From Saprospiraceae bacterium (GTDB lineage Bacteria; Bacteroidota; Bacteroidia; Chitinophagales; Saprospiraceae): DNA of 49,658 nt. Below are positions 1-7,850 of this stretch, in pieces (the stretch's first letter is position 1; each line of letters begins with the position of its first letter). The position numbers were made by a program, and so were the translations under genes. The notes beneath the pieces were generated by a model, which saw only the letters and a program-made list of their open reading frames with translations, was not told the DNA's origin and ran no database searches. Location: positions 1 to 49,658 of the forward strand of contig JADLBE010000449.1 in assembly GCA_020847915.1 (NCBI GenBank), given 5' to 3'.

Positions 1-350
1 AGCAGGTTTTTGCTTCGCAAAACATCCAAAGCGGCATGGTAAGCCGGCAAACGAAGGTGCTGCGACCAATGGGATTCAAAATCAACGACAGAGCGTGGAC
101 CTTCATCCCAGTCGATACCAACCCGGGCGAGTGTACTGAAAATGTCCTCCACATAGGCTGCACGTTTCCGGTCAGCGTCGAGGTCGTCGATGCGCAGCAG
201 AAGTTTTGCTCCGCGACTGCGCGCTGCAAAATGGTTCAGCAAAAAATTGAACAGGTTCCCGGCATGCAGGTAACCCGAAGGGGTTGGGGCCATTCGAAGC
301 CGGCAACGGTTGCCAATGGTTTCAAGGAAATGGCTGAACGCACCGTTCAT
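1..350 (-). CDS. Glutamyl-tRNA synthetase family protein (GluQ-like), 3' part outside window
   Basis: Only the N-terminal ~116 codons are inside the window; the gene runs off the left edge. The translation reads MNGAFSHFLETIGNRCRLRM, then APTPSGYLHAGN and LLLRIDDLDADRKR. This is the class I aminoacyl-tRNA synthetase start: a PTPSG box, a HIGH-like motif (HAGN) and the glutamate-binding RIDDLD segment of GluRS. Family knowledge: short GluRS-like proteins without an anticodon domain (GluQ) glutamylate queuosine on tRNA-Asp, while full GluRS charges tRNA-Glu. Which one this is depends on the missing part; the poorly conserved HIGH box favours the GluQ-like branch. The ATG (348-350) overlaps the TAA of the upstream TPR lipoprotein gene by one base (TAATG), so translational coupling is likely. 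Confidence 0.8.
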   Translation of the reverse strand, partial: MNGAFSHFLETIGNRCRLRMAPTPSGYLHAGNLFNFLLNHFAARSRGAKLLLRIDDLDADRKRAAYVEDIFSTLARVGIDWDEGPRSVVDFESHWSQHLRLPAYHAALDVLRSKNL

Positions 351-1231
351 TACTGTGGCGCCTTCTCAAACGATTTAATGATCTCTTCCGGCGATTTGCC
401 CAACAATTTCAGGGCCATTTGAGCATCGTCGGTGAAGTCCGGATCGTTGGGGTATTTTATCAAAAAACCCTCGTAAACAGCGCGTGCTTTTTCCACGTTA
501 CCAAGGTCATTTTCATAAATGAAGCCGGTCATAAACATGGCCGTAGGCGCTTTGGCGTGATTCGGCATTTTGTCAACGATGTAGTTGTACAATTGAATCG
601 CCTTGTTTGGATTTTCAATCGTTTTGGCCAATCCGGCAGCCTTCATCAACAAATCGACGCTTCTTTCAGGCTGTTTTTTGGTAATCCGGTCTACATACGC
701 TTCACAAATATCAATGTACTTCCAGGCACTTGACTTGTCAAGGCTGGTTGGTGTACCCAACTTTTTTTCAAGTCGTACCACACAGGAATCTAACCACTGA
801 AGATTCTTATCCAGGTGAAATCGCATGTTGTTTACATCAGCCGGATCAAGCGAAAGGGCTGGTATTTTTTTGTAAAGGTAGGCGTTCCAAATCAGGGCAT
901 ACACACCCATGGTTTCCGCCAGATCCTGGCCTTCGGAGTGGTTTTTTATGGCGTCGTCCAACCAACGGCTTGCCGTAACGGCATCTCCGGTTTTTGTAAA
1001 TCGTATGTCAGCTGCCCGGGTTAGGTAAATCAAGTTTTGAGCATGGTTGTTCGGGTCTTCCTTTACCGACAAGCGGTAAAGATGAACAAGGCTATCGGCA
1101 AGGGCAACCGAGGCATCCTCATTGTAACGGGCTTCAAGTTTTTGAATTTCGGCTGTATTTTTATTTTGACAACCTACCCAAAACAGGGTGATGAGAAGCG
1201 GAACAAGCGTGAAAGTCAGCGCTTTTTGCAT
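350..1231 (-). CDS. TPR-containing lipoprotein
   Basis: This 293-residue protein starts with a short signal sequence ending in a lipobox-like WVGC (Cys21), so it is probably lipid-anchored. The rest is helical with tetratricopeptide-like repeats; the clearest is at residues ~205-275, where AMFMTGFIYENDLGNVEKA is followed by a YPNDP turn, as in BamD/YbgF-type repeats. Such proteins act as scaffolds in envelope complexes, but no specific partner can be read from the sequence. It lies 24 bp after purM and overlaps the GluRS-like gene, so it belongs to the unit glmU-like/purM/TPR/GluRS-like. The function is unknown; the lipoprotein assignment is inference from the N-terminus. Confidence 0.75.
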   Translation of the reverse strand: MQKALTFTLVPLLITLFWVGCQNKNTAEIQKLEARYNEDASVALADSLVHLYRLSVKEDPNNHAQNLIYLTRAADIRFTKTGDAVTASRWLDDAIKNHSEGQDLAETMGVYALIWNAYLYKKIPALSLDPADVNNMRFHLDKNLQWLDSCVVRLEKKLGTPTSLDKSSAWKYIDICEAYVDRITKKQPERSVDLLMKAAGLAKTIENPNKAIQLYNYIVDKMPNHAKAPTAMFMTGFIYENDLGNVEKARAVYEGFLIKYPNDPDFTDDAQMALKLLGKSPEEIIKSFEKAPQ

Positions 1232-1255
1232 GCTAAGAATCTGTTTTTCAGTGAA

Positions 1256-2428
1256 TTATGCGTAATCAAATGTACCGTTTGGCGTTTGCAGACGTACGGT
1301 GGGATAATCGGCTTTTTCAACCCTGCCGACCACACGTGCGTCGATGCCGAACGATTGGCTGATGTTAACAACATTTTGGGCCAGGTGTTCAGGAAGATAA
1401 ATTTCCATGCGGTGTCCCATGTTGAACACCTGATACATTTCACGCCAGTCGGTGGCACTGTTGCCGTGAATAAGTCTGAATAACGGCGGCATGGGAAACA
1501 AGTTGTCTTTTACGACCCTTGCCTGGTTCAGGAATTTGAGCACCTTGGTTTGCCCACCACCGCTGTTGTGAATGATGCTGCTGATTTGTCCGCGGTATTG
1601 TGCAAGTATGGCATGTAAAACAGGCAGGTAGGTACGTGTGGGTGAAAGCACCAGTTTGCCGGCGGACATGGTTTTGCCGCCGCCAATTTCCACCATATCG
1701 GTGAGTTTGGTTTTCCCGGTATACACGACCTCCATGGGCAGGGAAGGATCAAAACTTTCGGGGTATTTGGTTGCATAGCTTTTTTCAAAAACGTCGTGGC
1801 GCGCTGCGGTAAGTCCGTTGCTGCCCATGCCGCCGTTGTAGCTGTCTTCGTAGGTTGCTTGTCCGAACGATGCAAGTCCCACCACCACGTCGCCGGGTTT
1901 GATGTTGCTGTCGATCACATCGCTGCGTTTCATGCGTGCAAAGGCTGTAAAACCCACGTCGATGGTGCGCACGATGTCGCCGACGTCGGCGGTTTCGCCA
2001 CCGGCAAGGTGGATGTTGACGCCGTGTTTTTGCATGTTTTCAACAAAATCGGAGGTGCCTCGAATGACGGCGGAAATCACGTCGCCGGACACGAGCTTTT
2101 TGTTGCGTCCGATGGTACTGGAAAGCATGATGTTGTCGGTACATCCCACACAAGCCATGTCGTCGAGGTTCATAACGATGGCGTCCTGTGCCACGCCCGG
2201 CCACACACTCAGGTCGCCGGTTTCGCGCCAGTAGAGGTAAGCCAGACTGGTTTTGGTGCCGGCGGTATCGGCATGCAGCAGGTTGCAAAAATGGGGATCG
2301 CCGGCGGCGATGTCGGGCAATATTTTGCAAAAAGCATTGGGATACAGGCCTTTATCCAAATGTTGGATGGCTGCGTGTACTTCATCTTTAGAGGCTGATA
2401 CGCCTCTTTGGTCGTATTTAAGCGGCAT
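1256..2428 (-). CDS. purM: Phosphoribosylformylglycinamidine cyclo-ligase (AIR synthase)
   Basis: PurM closes the imidazole ring of FGAM with ATP to give AIR in purine synthesis. The 390-residue protein begins MPLKYDQRGVSASKDEV and shows the family landmarks: the HADTAGTKTSLAY segment, VMNLDDMACVG (metal and nucleotide binding), HLAGGETADVGD, and GDVVVGLASFGQATYE. It is longer than the ~345-residue enterobacterial enzyme, matching the extended form I know from Bacteroidota. It lies 18 bp after the GlmU-like gene and 24 bp before the TPR lipoprotein gene, so co-transcription is likely. There is no riboswitch or PurR-like operator visible in the short gap. The start is the ATG at 2426-2428; no better upstream start exists without running into the neighbour. 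Confidence 0.93.
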   Translation of the reverse strand: MPLKYDQRGVSASKDEVHAAIQHLDKGLYPNAFCKILPDIAAGDPHFCNLLHADTAGTKTSLAYLYWRETGDLSVWPGVAQDAIVMNLDDMACVGCTDNIMLSSTIGRNKKLVSGDVISAVIRGTSDFVENMQKHGVNIHLAGGETADVGDIVRTIDVGFTAFARMKRSDVIDSNIKPGDVVVGLASFGQATYEDSYNGGMGSNGLTAARHDVFEKSYATKYPESFDPSLPMEVVYTGKTKLTDMVEIGGGKTMSAGKLVLSPTRTYLPVLHAILAQYRGQISSIIHNSGGGQTKVLKFLNQARVVKDNLFPMPPLFRLIHGNSATDWREMYQVFNMGHRMEIYLPEHLAQNVVNISQSFGIDARVVGRVEKADYPTVRLQTPNGTFDYA

Positions 2429-2446
2429 AGGAGGAATGGCCAGATT

Positions 2447-3655
2447 TTATTTTTCCCACGTACGGAAGGTGGCTGTGCGATCGTAAATATGGTAAAGTAC
2501 AGCTTTTTCAAGCTCGTTGAAAGTGATTCCCCTGCGTTGCATAACACGTTCGGCGGTTTCACAGGCGTCGGCGAAAGTGTAGGTTCGGAGGGCCGTGTCG
2601 GCGCCGCCCCAGGAAAAATCGGGGATGAAATTACGCGGATAACCTGCTCCAAAAACATTGGCAAAAACGCCCACCACAGTACCTGTATTGAACATGGTAT
2701 TGATACCGCATTTGGCGTGGTCGCCCATCACAAGTCCAAAAAACTGCTGGCCGGTTTTTTCAAAACGGTTGGTTTCGTAGTTCCAGAGTTTAACCTCGCT
2801 GTAATTGTTCTTCAGGTTCGAATTGTTGGTATCGGCGCCAAGATTGCACCATTCACCAAGCACAGAATCGCCCAGGTACCCCTCGTGCGATTTGTTGGAA
2901 TTGCCAAAAACAAGGCAACGGGCTATTTCGCCGCCGATGCGGCAGCCCGGACCAATGCTGGTGGGTCCGTAAATTTTTGAACCCATTTTAACGATGGATT
3001 CGGCGCCTATGGCCAGTGGGCCACGAAGCATGCTGCCTTCCATGATCTCGGCGTTTTTGCCCAAATAAACAGGGCCATCGGTTGCATTGATGATGCAACA
3101 TTCGATGCTGACGCCAGGTTCAAGAAATACAGGGTGTTCGCCAATCACACGGTTGGACTCGGCCAAAGGATGCGATTCCCGGCCGGCGGTAAGCTCGGCA
3201 ATATCGTCGGTTAAAGCCTTCGGGTTGAACCGGATCAGGTCCCACGACCGTTCGATGAATTGGAGTGGAATGTTTTCATCGATGTCGATGCCATCCAGTT
3301 CGCGCACTTCTTCGTCTTCGATTAAGGCTTCAAACTGGGCCTCATTAAGCCTTGCTGCAATGAGTTCACCATTAAAAAGCAACGCCTGATTGGCTTCCAG
3401 CGCCTTGATCTTTTGGCAAAGCGCGTCGTTTGGCATAACACCACCGTGGATGATCAGGTTGTCGTCCTCAATGTTCATGGGGAATTTCTCCTGCAGGTAT
3501 TCCTGGGTGATGTAGGAAACGGAAGCCTTTAGGCGGCGTTCCCATTTTTCCCGAAGGGTAAGTACGCCTATGCGCAACTCACCCATAGGGCGCGTGGCCG
3601 TAAGTGGCAGCAGGTGGTTGCGGGCATCGGAGTCGAAAAGAATTACATTAAGCAT
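2447..3655 (-). CDS. GlmU-like sugar nucleotidyltransferase/acetyltransferase, Bacteroidota type
   Basis: This 402-residue protein begins MLNVILFDSDARNHLLPLT and lacks the LxAGxGTRM signature of classical GlmU pyrophosphorylase. The C-terminal half (about residues 165-340) is a left-handed beta-helix built of hexapeptide repeats such as GPVYLGKNAEIMEGSML and IGAESIVKMGSKIYGPTSIG. This matches the alternative Bacteroidota GlmU family (TIGR03991-like), proposed to make UDP-GlcNAc for peptidoglycan and lipid A. The family assignment is from recalled sequence features; the reaction is inferred for the family. It is first in the unit leading into purM and is insulated from rpmE2 upstream by a terminator at 3744-3785. 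Confidence 0.85.
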   Translation of the reverse strand: MLNVILFDSDARNHLLPLTATRPMGELRIGVLTLREKWERRLKASVSYITQEYLQEKFPMNIEDDNLIIHGGVMPNDALCQKIKALEANQALLFNGELIAARLNEAQFEALIEDEEVRELDGIDIDENIPLQFIERSWDLIRFNPKALTDDIAELTAGRESHPLAESNRVIGEHPVFLEPGVSIECCIINATDGPVYLGKNAEIMEGSMLRGPLAIGAESIVKMGSKIYGPTSIGPGCRIGGEIARCLVFGNSNKSHEGYLGDSVLGEWCNLGADTNNSNLKNNYSEVKLWNYETNRFEKTGQQFFGLVMGDHAKCGINTMFNTGTVVGVFANVFGAGYPRNFIPDFSWGGADTALRTYTFADACETAERVMQRRGITFNELEKAVLYHIYDRTATFRTWEK

Positions 3656-3743
3656 AACGTTCGCAGCAAAGCGTGTACCGGATAAGTTGTCCTATAAAAA
3701 GGCATTAACTGTATGTCGGCACAAAAGTCGCAAAAGAAGCAAT

Positions 3744-3785
3744 AAAAAAAGTCCCAATCTGCACGAAGCCTATCGGGACCTTTTT
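3744..3785 (-). terminator. Terminator downstream of rpmE2, bidirectional in shape
   Basis: The arms GTCCCAAT (3751-3758) and ATCGGGAC (3772-3779) pair with one mismatch around a 13-nt loop. An A7 run (3744-3750) lies on one side and a T run (3780s) on the other, so the hairpin is followed by a U-tract on either strand. On the minus strand it sits 22 bp after the rpmE2 stop and separates rpmE2 from the GlmU-like gene. Confidence 0.85.
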
Positions 3786-3807
3786 AAGCAAGCCATTTTG
3801 ATGGTGC

Positions 3808-4062
3808 TTACTTGGTAAATTTTGCAAATTTCTTGTTGAATTTGTCGATACGGCCGGCCGTGTCTACAAATTTCATTTTGCCCGTGAAGAACGGGTGGCT
3901 GTAGGCCGAAATTTCCATTTTTACCAATGGATATTCTTTACCGTCTTCCCACGTCGTGGTTTCACGGGTATTGGCGCATGAACGGCCCAGGAATGATTCG
4001 TCGGTAGCAATGTCTTTGAAAATGACGAAGCGGTAGTTTGCCGGATGAATTTCTTTTTTCAT
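3808..4062 (-). CDS. rpmE2: 50S ribosomal protein L31, type B
   Basis: This 84-residue protein ([17 protein letters not shown]...) is the type B L31, a component of the large ribosomal subunit. It lacks the CxxC pairs that bind zinc in type A L31; only one Cys is present (GRSCAN). An upstream in-frame ATG at 4149 would add 29 residues without similarity to L31. The start chosen, 4062, gives the normal length and lies downstream of a TACTTTTG -7 box at 4116-4123. The gene appears monocistronic, with its own promoter and a strong terminator. Confidence 0.95.
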   Translation of the reverse strand: MKKEIHPANYRFVIFKDIATDESFLGRSCANTRETTTWEDGKEYPLVKMEISAYSHPFFTGKMKFVDTAGRIDKFNKKFAKFTK

Positions 4063-4115
4063 GATATAAAATCGAAAAAATTGCTTACAAAATCGTTGTT
4101 GAACAAATCGAGGCG

Positions 4116-4146
4116 CAAAAGTATGTTGAATTCTTGTTTTTTCCAA
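4116..4146 (-). promoter_or_regulatory. Bacteroidota-type promoter of rpmE2
   Basis: On the minus strand, TACTTTTG (4123 down to 4116) matches the TAnnTTTG -7 box. About 19 nt upstream is a TTGG (4146-4143), a plausible partial -33 element. Transcription would start near 4109, leaving a ~47-nt leader before the L31 ATG. The motif is seen; activity is inferred. Confidence 0.6.
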
Positions 4147-4167
4147 CACATTTAAAACAAAAAATTT

Positions 4168-4776
4168 TCACGAAGTGCCGGAAAGTGCTGTAAATCGCCT
4201 GTGCAGCGCCCAAACCTGTGGTGTGAGTGCCTTGGTGCCGTCGTTAACAATGGTAAAATCGGCCAAAACCAACTTCTCAGCTTCAGGCATTTGTCGTTTG
4301 ATTCTGGCATACACTTCGTTTTCACTCAGTCCATCGCGTTGTATAACCCGCTGAACACGTACTTCTTCAGGTGCTGTAACCACCACGAGGTAGTCTAAAA
4401 AATGGTATGCGCCGCTTTCAATCATGAGGGCCGCTTCCTTGATGGTGTAGGCATGGCCGGCGGCCTTCATGGCTTCGTGCCACGACAAACTGTCGGTTTC
4501 CACCGCCGGATGCACCAAAGCGTTCAGGGCCGCGAGTTTTTCAGGTTGTGCAAAAACGACCGAAGCAACGAACGTTCGGTTGTAGGACCCGTCCGGATGG
4601 TAGGCCTCCTCACCAAGCAATTCCGTGATGCCTGCACGCAGATTTTCATTTTCCACAATCAACGCCCTTGCCCTGTCGTCGGCGTAATACACAGGCACGC
4701 CAAGAATTTCAAACATGGCACAAACGGTTGTTTTGCCGCTGCCTATGCCTCCGGTGATGCCAACTCTTAAAGTCAT
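4168..4776 (-). CDS. coaE: Dephospho-CoA kinase
   Basis: CoaE phosphorylates dephospho-CoA, the last step of coenzyme A synthesis. With the ATG at 4776 the protein is 202 residues and starts MTLRVGITGGIGSGKTTV, with the P-loop GGIGSGKTT at residues 9-17. It continues with the family YYADDRAR and LVHPAV segments. An upstream start at 4803 would add nine residues encoded by 7-bp repeat DNA (4774-4822), so I chose 4776, as in the family. The start codon lies inside the last heptad of that repeat, and the whole gap to crtY is repeat. It is probably co-transcribed with crtY. Confidence 0.93.
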   Translation of the reverse strand: MTLRVGITGGIGSGKTTVCAMFEILGVPVYYADDRARALIVENENLRAGITELLGEEAYHPDGSYNRTFVASVVFAQPEKLAALNALVHPAVETDSLSWHEAMKAAGHAYTIKEAALMIESGAYHFLDYLVVVTAPEEVRVQRVIQRDGLSENEVYARIKRQMPEAEKLVLADFTIVNDGTKALTPQVWALHRRFTALSGTS

Positions 4777-4822
4777 AAGTCGTAAATTAGTTGCAAGTTG
4801 CAAGTGGCAAGTTGGGAGTGGG
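4774..4822. repeat. Heptad-periodic repeat filling the crtY-coaE gap
   Basis: Seven consecutive 7-bp units read CATAAGT CGTAAAT, then TAGTTGC AAGTTGC, then AAGTGGC AAGTTGG, then GAGTGGG. They span the whole 47-bp gap between the crtY stop (4824) and the coaE coding sequence. The first unit contains the complement of the coaE ATG. Seen directly; function unknown. Confidence 0.8.
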
Positions 4823-4823
4823 A

Positions 4824-6038
4824 TTAGAGTTGGGAAAGACGGGTCATTTGTTTAAAAGCTGCGAGGGTAAAAACACCTTTTGGGGCGGTGGCCATAACGC
4901 GCAGATTTTCCACCAAGGTACTGTCCTCATCGAGAAAACGGAAAACCGTGGTTGCCGGCAGGTCGCGAAACATACGTTTAAACACTTCGCCGCCCAAGTC
5001 GCCTTTTTGTTGCAAAACCTTGAGCAAAACACTGTCGAAAAAACGGAAATGCGGATCCGAAGCCAGCAAGGCCGGATTGGGCGCCCCTTGTTGGCCCCAA
5101 TCGTTTACCAGCGCCTGAAGCTTGCGTTGTGTACGTTTGAAAGCATAACCGCTCGACCCTTTTACAAAACCTCCGGCGGTGCCGATGTTGATCACACGGC
5201 CCTCTAAAATGGCAGGAAAAACTGCGTCCGTCATGGGTATGATGCCAAATTCCGTCTCTTCAATTTGGTATTGATTGATGTTCAGGTATTGAATGAGGTA
5301 GTTTTTCAGGGCATCGTCGTAGTCGGTTTCCTTCAGAAGTTCAGGGGAAAACAACGTGTATTCCACAAGTGCCCTTGTGGGAGAAAACGGCAAGACATAA
5401 ACAAACCGGGTTGCGCCGTTTTGATCCACACGAAAATCCATAAACGTGACACATTCAGGATCAAAAACAGGTTGTTCTGTTTCCACCAACCAACCTTTGA
5501 AATGCTGTAACAATTGTATGGCCCCACCCCTCCCCTGCGCTTCAGGTTTTTCTGAAAGACTAAACGGTTGTTCAAACCATGGATTTTGTGGTATCAGTTT
5601 GCGCTTCATCAACGCGCTGTTAAAAACCACTTCACCCGTGTAATCCCCTGAATCGGTTGTAACGAGACCTTGTTCAGCATCGATGTTGAGGATACTGGCT
5701 TTTAACCAAATGATGTTGGGATTGGTAGCTATTTGTTGTTTGGACCAGGCGTAAAAATCGCAACCCCGTACCATGTGGTAACGGTACGGTGCTATGTCGA
5801 GCCGCCGTTCAAAACCAGGCGCATAAAACTTGCAGGCATTCCAGGTAAATGTTGAAACAGCAGGCATGTTTTCATCATCGCGCGCCCAGAAACACCAGGT
5901 GCGATCGTTGGCGTTTTTATCGTCGCGGTCGATGATCAGCACACGTTTTTTACCAAGCTCCGGGTGCGTCGCAATCAGTCGGGCCAGCGTGAGTCCGGCC
6001 AAACCTGCACCCGCAATCACCACATCGTAGGAGTTCAA
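4824..6038 (-). CDS. crtY: Lycopene beta-cyclase
   Basis: This 404-residue flavoprotein-type cyclase converts lycopene ends to beta-rings in carotenoid synthesis, at the membrane. It has the N-terminal dinucleotide motif GAGLAGLTLARLI, an acidic strand end (LIIDRDD), the CrtY-typical NDRTWCFW at residues ~44-51, VVFNSA, and GFVKGSSGYAF near the C-terminus. The first codon is TTG (6036-6038); no ATG lies upstream in frame, and the next downstream candidates would cut the nucleotide-binding motif. The start codon abuts a long heptad array (6031-6236) that fills the divergent region. No other carotenoid gene is nearby; coaE follows after 47 bp. Confidence 0.92.
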   Translation of the reverse strand: MNSYDVVIAGAGLAGLTLARLIATHPELGKKRVLIIDRDDKNANDRTWCFWARDDENMPAVSTFTWNACKFYAPGFERRLDIAPYRYHMVRGCDFYAWSKQQIATNPNIIWLKASILNIDAEQGLVTTDSGDYTGEVVFNSALMKRKLIPQNPWFEQPFSLSEKPEAQGRGGAIQLLQHFKGWLVETEQPVFDPECVTFMDFRVDQNGATRFVYVLPFSPTRALVEYTLFSPELLKETDYDDALKNYLIQYLNINQYQIEETEFGIIPMTDAVFPAILEGRVINIGTAGGFVKGSSGYAFKRTQRKLQALVNDWGQQGAPNPALLASDPHFRFFDSVLLKVLQQKGDLGGEVFKRMFRDLPATTVFRFLDEDSTLVENLRVMATAPKGVFTLAAFKQMTRLSQL

Positions 6039-6236
6039 AAGTTTGGAGTTTAAAGTTTGAAGTTTAAAGGAGTTCGGAGTTTGGAGTTCGGAGTTTGGAG
6101 TTCGGAGTTTGGAGTTTGGAGTTTGGAGTTTGGAGTTTGGAGTTTGGAGTTTGGAGTTTGGAGTTTGGAGTTTGGAGTAACAAGCGGTTACTTGCTACTT
6201 GCTACTTGCCACTTGCAACTTGCCATATGCTTTTTG
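6031..6236. repeat. Large heptanucleotide array between crtY and the divergent operon
   Basis: Positions 6031-6065 hold five degenerate units (GAGTTCA, AAAGTTT, GGAGTTT, AAAGTTT, GAAGTTT). A 3-bp slip (AAA) follows, and 6069-6236 then holds 24 units in unbroken 7-bp phase. The first 16 are GGAGTTC/GGAGTTT, alternating at first and ending GGAGTAA. The next are CAAGCGG, TTACTTG, CTACTTG twice, CCACTTG, CAACTTG, CCATATG and CTTTTTG. The word family changes without loss of phase. The array covers most of the divergent promoter region. Confidence 0.93.
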
Positions 6237-6266
6237 TTTACATTTACACCCGCAATACCTGACGAG

Positions 6267-7850
6267 ATGAATGCCACGCCTGCCTCTTACCGAAGTCTTT
6301 CCGAAGACGCAATCAAGCGTTCTTTTTTGCCGTTTTTGAAAGATTTTTACAAAAACAGGTACGCTTTCCACCACGAAAGTTTTGAAGCGCGTACCGACAA
6401 CGTCAGTTCCGGCGGTATTGTAGCCGATGGCATGGTGCGTTTCAGGCGCGAGGACGGCAGGGAGTTTCTTTGCACTTACGAAGCTACGTCGCTGGACAAA
6501 GCGGAAGAAGTGCGTTACACCCTGAATACCAAATACCTGATGTGGGACGGCCTGGCGTTCGGCGCTTTCCTGACGGCGCTAAACTACGCGGTTTTGTACT
6601 ATTTCCGGTTCGAATGGCTGCACAACCTGCAAACAATCGGCAACATCGGTTTGGTGACAGGCATCGGCATGATAGCCTTTTTTGTCTGGCAGCTGGCGAT
6701 GCAGGGCTGGCGCAAATACCGTTACATCTACGCTGTTGAACAATTCAAACGTTATTTCGCACACGAACAGTGGATCGCACTGGGCGAAGACGTGTTTCCT
6801 GCGCCCACCGATCCATACCTCACGGAACTGAAAAACCAGTGTATGTACCACGGTTTCGGACTGGCATTGGTGTACAAAACAGGTCTTGTTCGTGTGGTGA
6901 TGGCGCCCTCCAGACTTGGCATTTTTGGAAAAGACCGCCGAATTGTGGAATGGTTTACCAAAAACCAATGGTACCAAACCGTAGCCAACAACCTCAGGGT
7001 AGTGACGCAAACACGTCCGGACATGCCTTCGGCCACCCGAAAAACCGTCAACTTCATCTTCCGACCCATCGACCAGTGGGTTCTTACACCCGCTAAAAAA
7101 TTCTTCCTGCCGCAAGCCGGCAACGTAAACCGTTACATGAGCGCACAGGGAAGTCAGAAATGGGTTTTTACCCTATCCATGATGTTGGTGTTGCCACTGA
7201 TGTACCATGTAAGCAAATACCAGGAACGAGCTTTTACCGACACCACACAGTACTTGCCCGAACGCTCTGAGGACAATCCGGAAGACGAACCCTATTACCT
7301 TGAAAAAGACGATCCCGTTCCCGATGATGCCTACGATGGCCGAGGCATTCCCAAACAATATCCGCAAGACGACCGGGTTGCTGCGGCTGCCGACGATGAG
7401 GTAACCACCATCGATTTGAGCGGCGGTGCAGAGGAGGAAAAGCCTGTTAAACCTGTCAAAAAACCGGCGCCCAAACCGGCGGAAAAAACCAAACCAGTTG
7501 TCAAACCTGCCGAACCTAAAAAGAATCCGACTGCATCCATACAGGCGGTAAAACCCGTCGACCCCTGCGCCGTGTGGGATACCCGCAAAGGCTGGATCAT
7601 TCAGGACAACAGTTTTTCTTCCCGGGAAACAGCCGATTTGCGGGTGAAAGCTTTGCAACAACGCGGCCTGAAAGCTGAGGTGGTCGCAAAAAAATGTTTT
7701 ACACCCGGAGCTTCAGGGTTCATTGTACGCCTCGACGTTATTTTTAACAAAGAAACCGAAGCACGCATCAGGGCAGCAGAAATATTGGAAGCCCTTGAAC
7801 GGTACAACCTAGACCAGGGTTCGCCCCTGGTAAAAGGCATCAATTTATGA
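6267..7850 (+). CDS. Uncharacterised membrane protein with C-terminal SPOR-like domain
   Basis: I do not recognise this 527-residue protein as a named family. Residues 1-90 form a soluble domain with GGIVADGMVRF and FLCTYEATSLDKAEE, weakly like a PD-(D/E)xK nuclease core (D..., then ExA), which is speculative. Membrane segments lie at ~92-113, 126-146 and 299-316. An acidic stretch and a Pro/Lys-rich linker (390-420) follow. A final ~90-residue domain (QDNSFSSRETADLRVKALQ, GFIVRLDVIF) looks SPOR-like, that is, possibly peptidoglycan-binding. An upstream in-frame ATG at 6057 would add 70 residues coded by the 7-bp repeat, which I reject. Its stop overlaps the next start by 4 bp. Confidence 0.8.
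   Translation: MNATPASYRSLSEDAIKRSFLPFLKDFYKNRYAFHHESFEARTDNVSSGGIVADGMVRFRREDGREFLCTYEATSLDKAEEVRYTLNTKYLMWDGLAFGAFLTALNYAVLYYFRFEWLHNLQTIGNIGLVTGIGMIAFFVWQLAMQGWRKYRYIYAVEQFKRYFAHEQWIALGEDVFPAPTDPYLTELKNQCMYHGFGLALVYKTGLVRVVMAPSRLGIFGKDRRIVEWFTKNQWYQTVANNLRVVTQTRPDMPSATRKTVNFIFRPIDQWVLTPAKKFFLPQAGNVNRYMSAQGSQKWVFTLSMMLVLPLMYHVSKYQERAFTDTTQYLPERSEDNPEDEPYYLEKDDPVPDDAYDGRGIPKQYPQDDRVAAAADDEVTTIDLSGGAEEEKPVKPVKKPAPKPAEKTKPVVKPAEPKKNPTASIQAVKPVDPCAVWDTRKGWIIQDNSFSSRETADLRVKALQQRGLKAEVVAKKCFTPGASGFIVRLDVIFNKETEARIRAAEILEALERYNLDQGSPLVKGINL

Noticed and set aside
6057-6266. N-terminal extension of the 6267 gene, a repetitive peptide with a 7-residue period
   Set aside because: It is a read-through translation of the 7-bp repeat: a 7-bp unit always gives a 7-residue peptide period when no stop occurs. 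The ATG at 6267 starts the ordinary protein.
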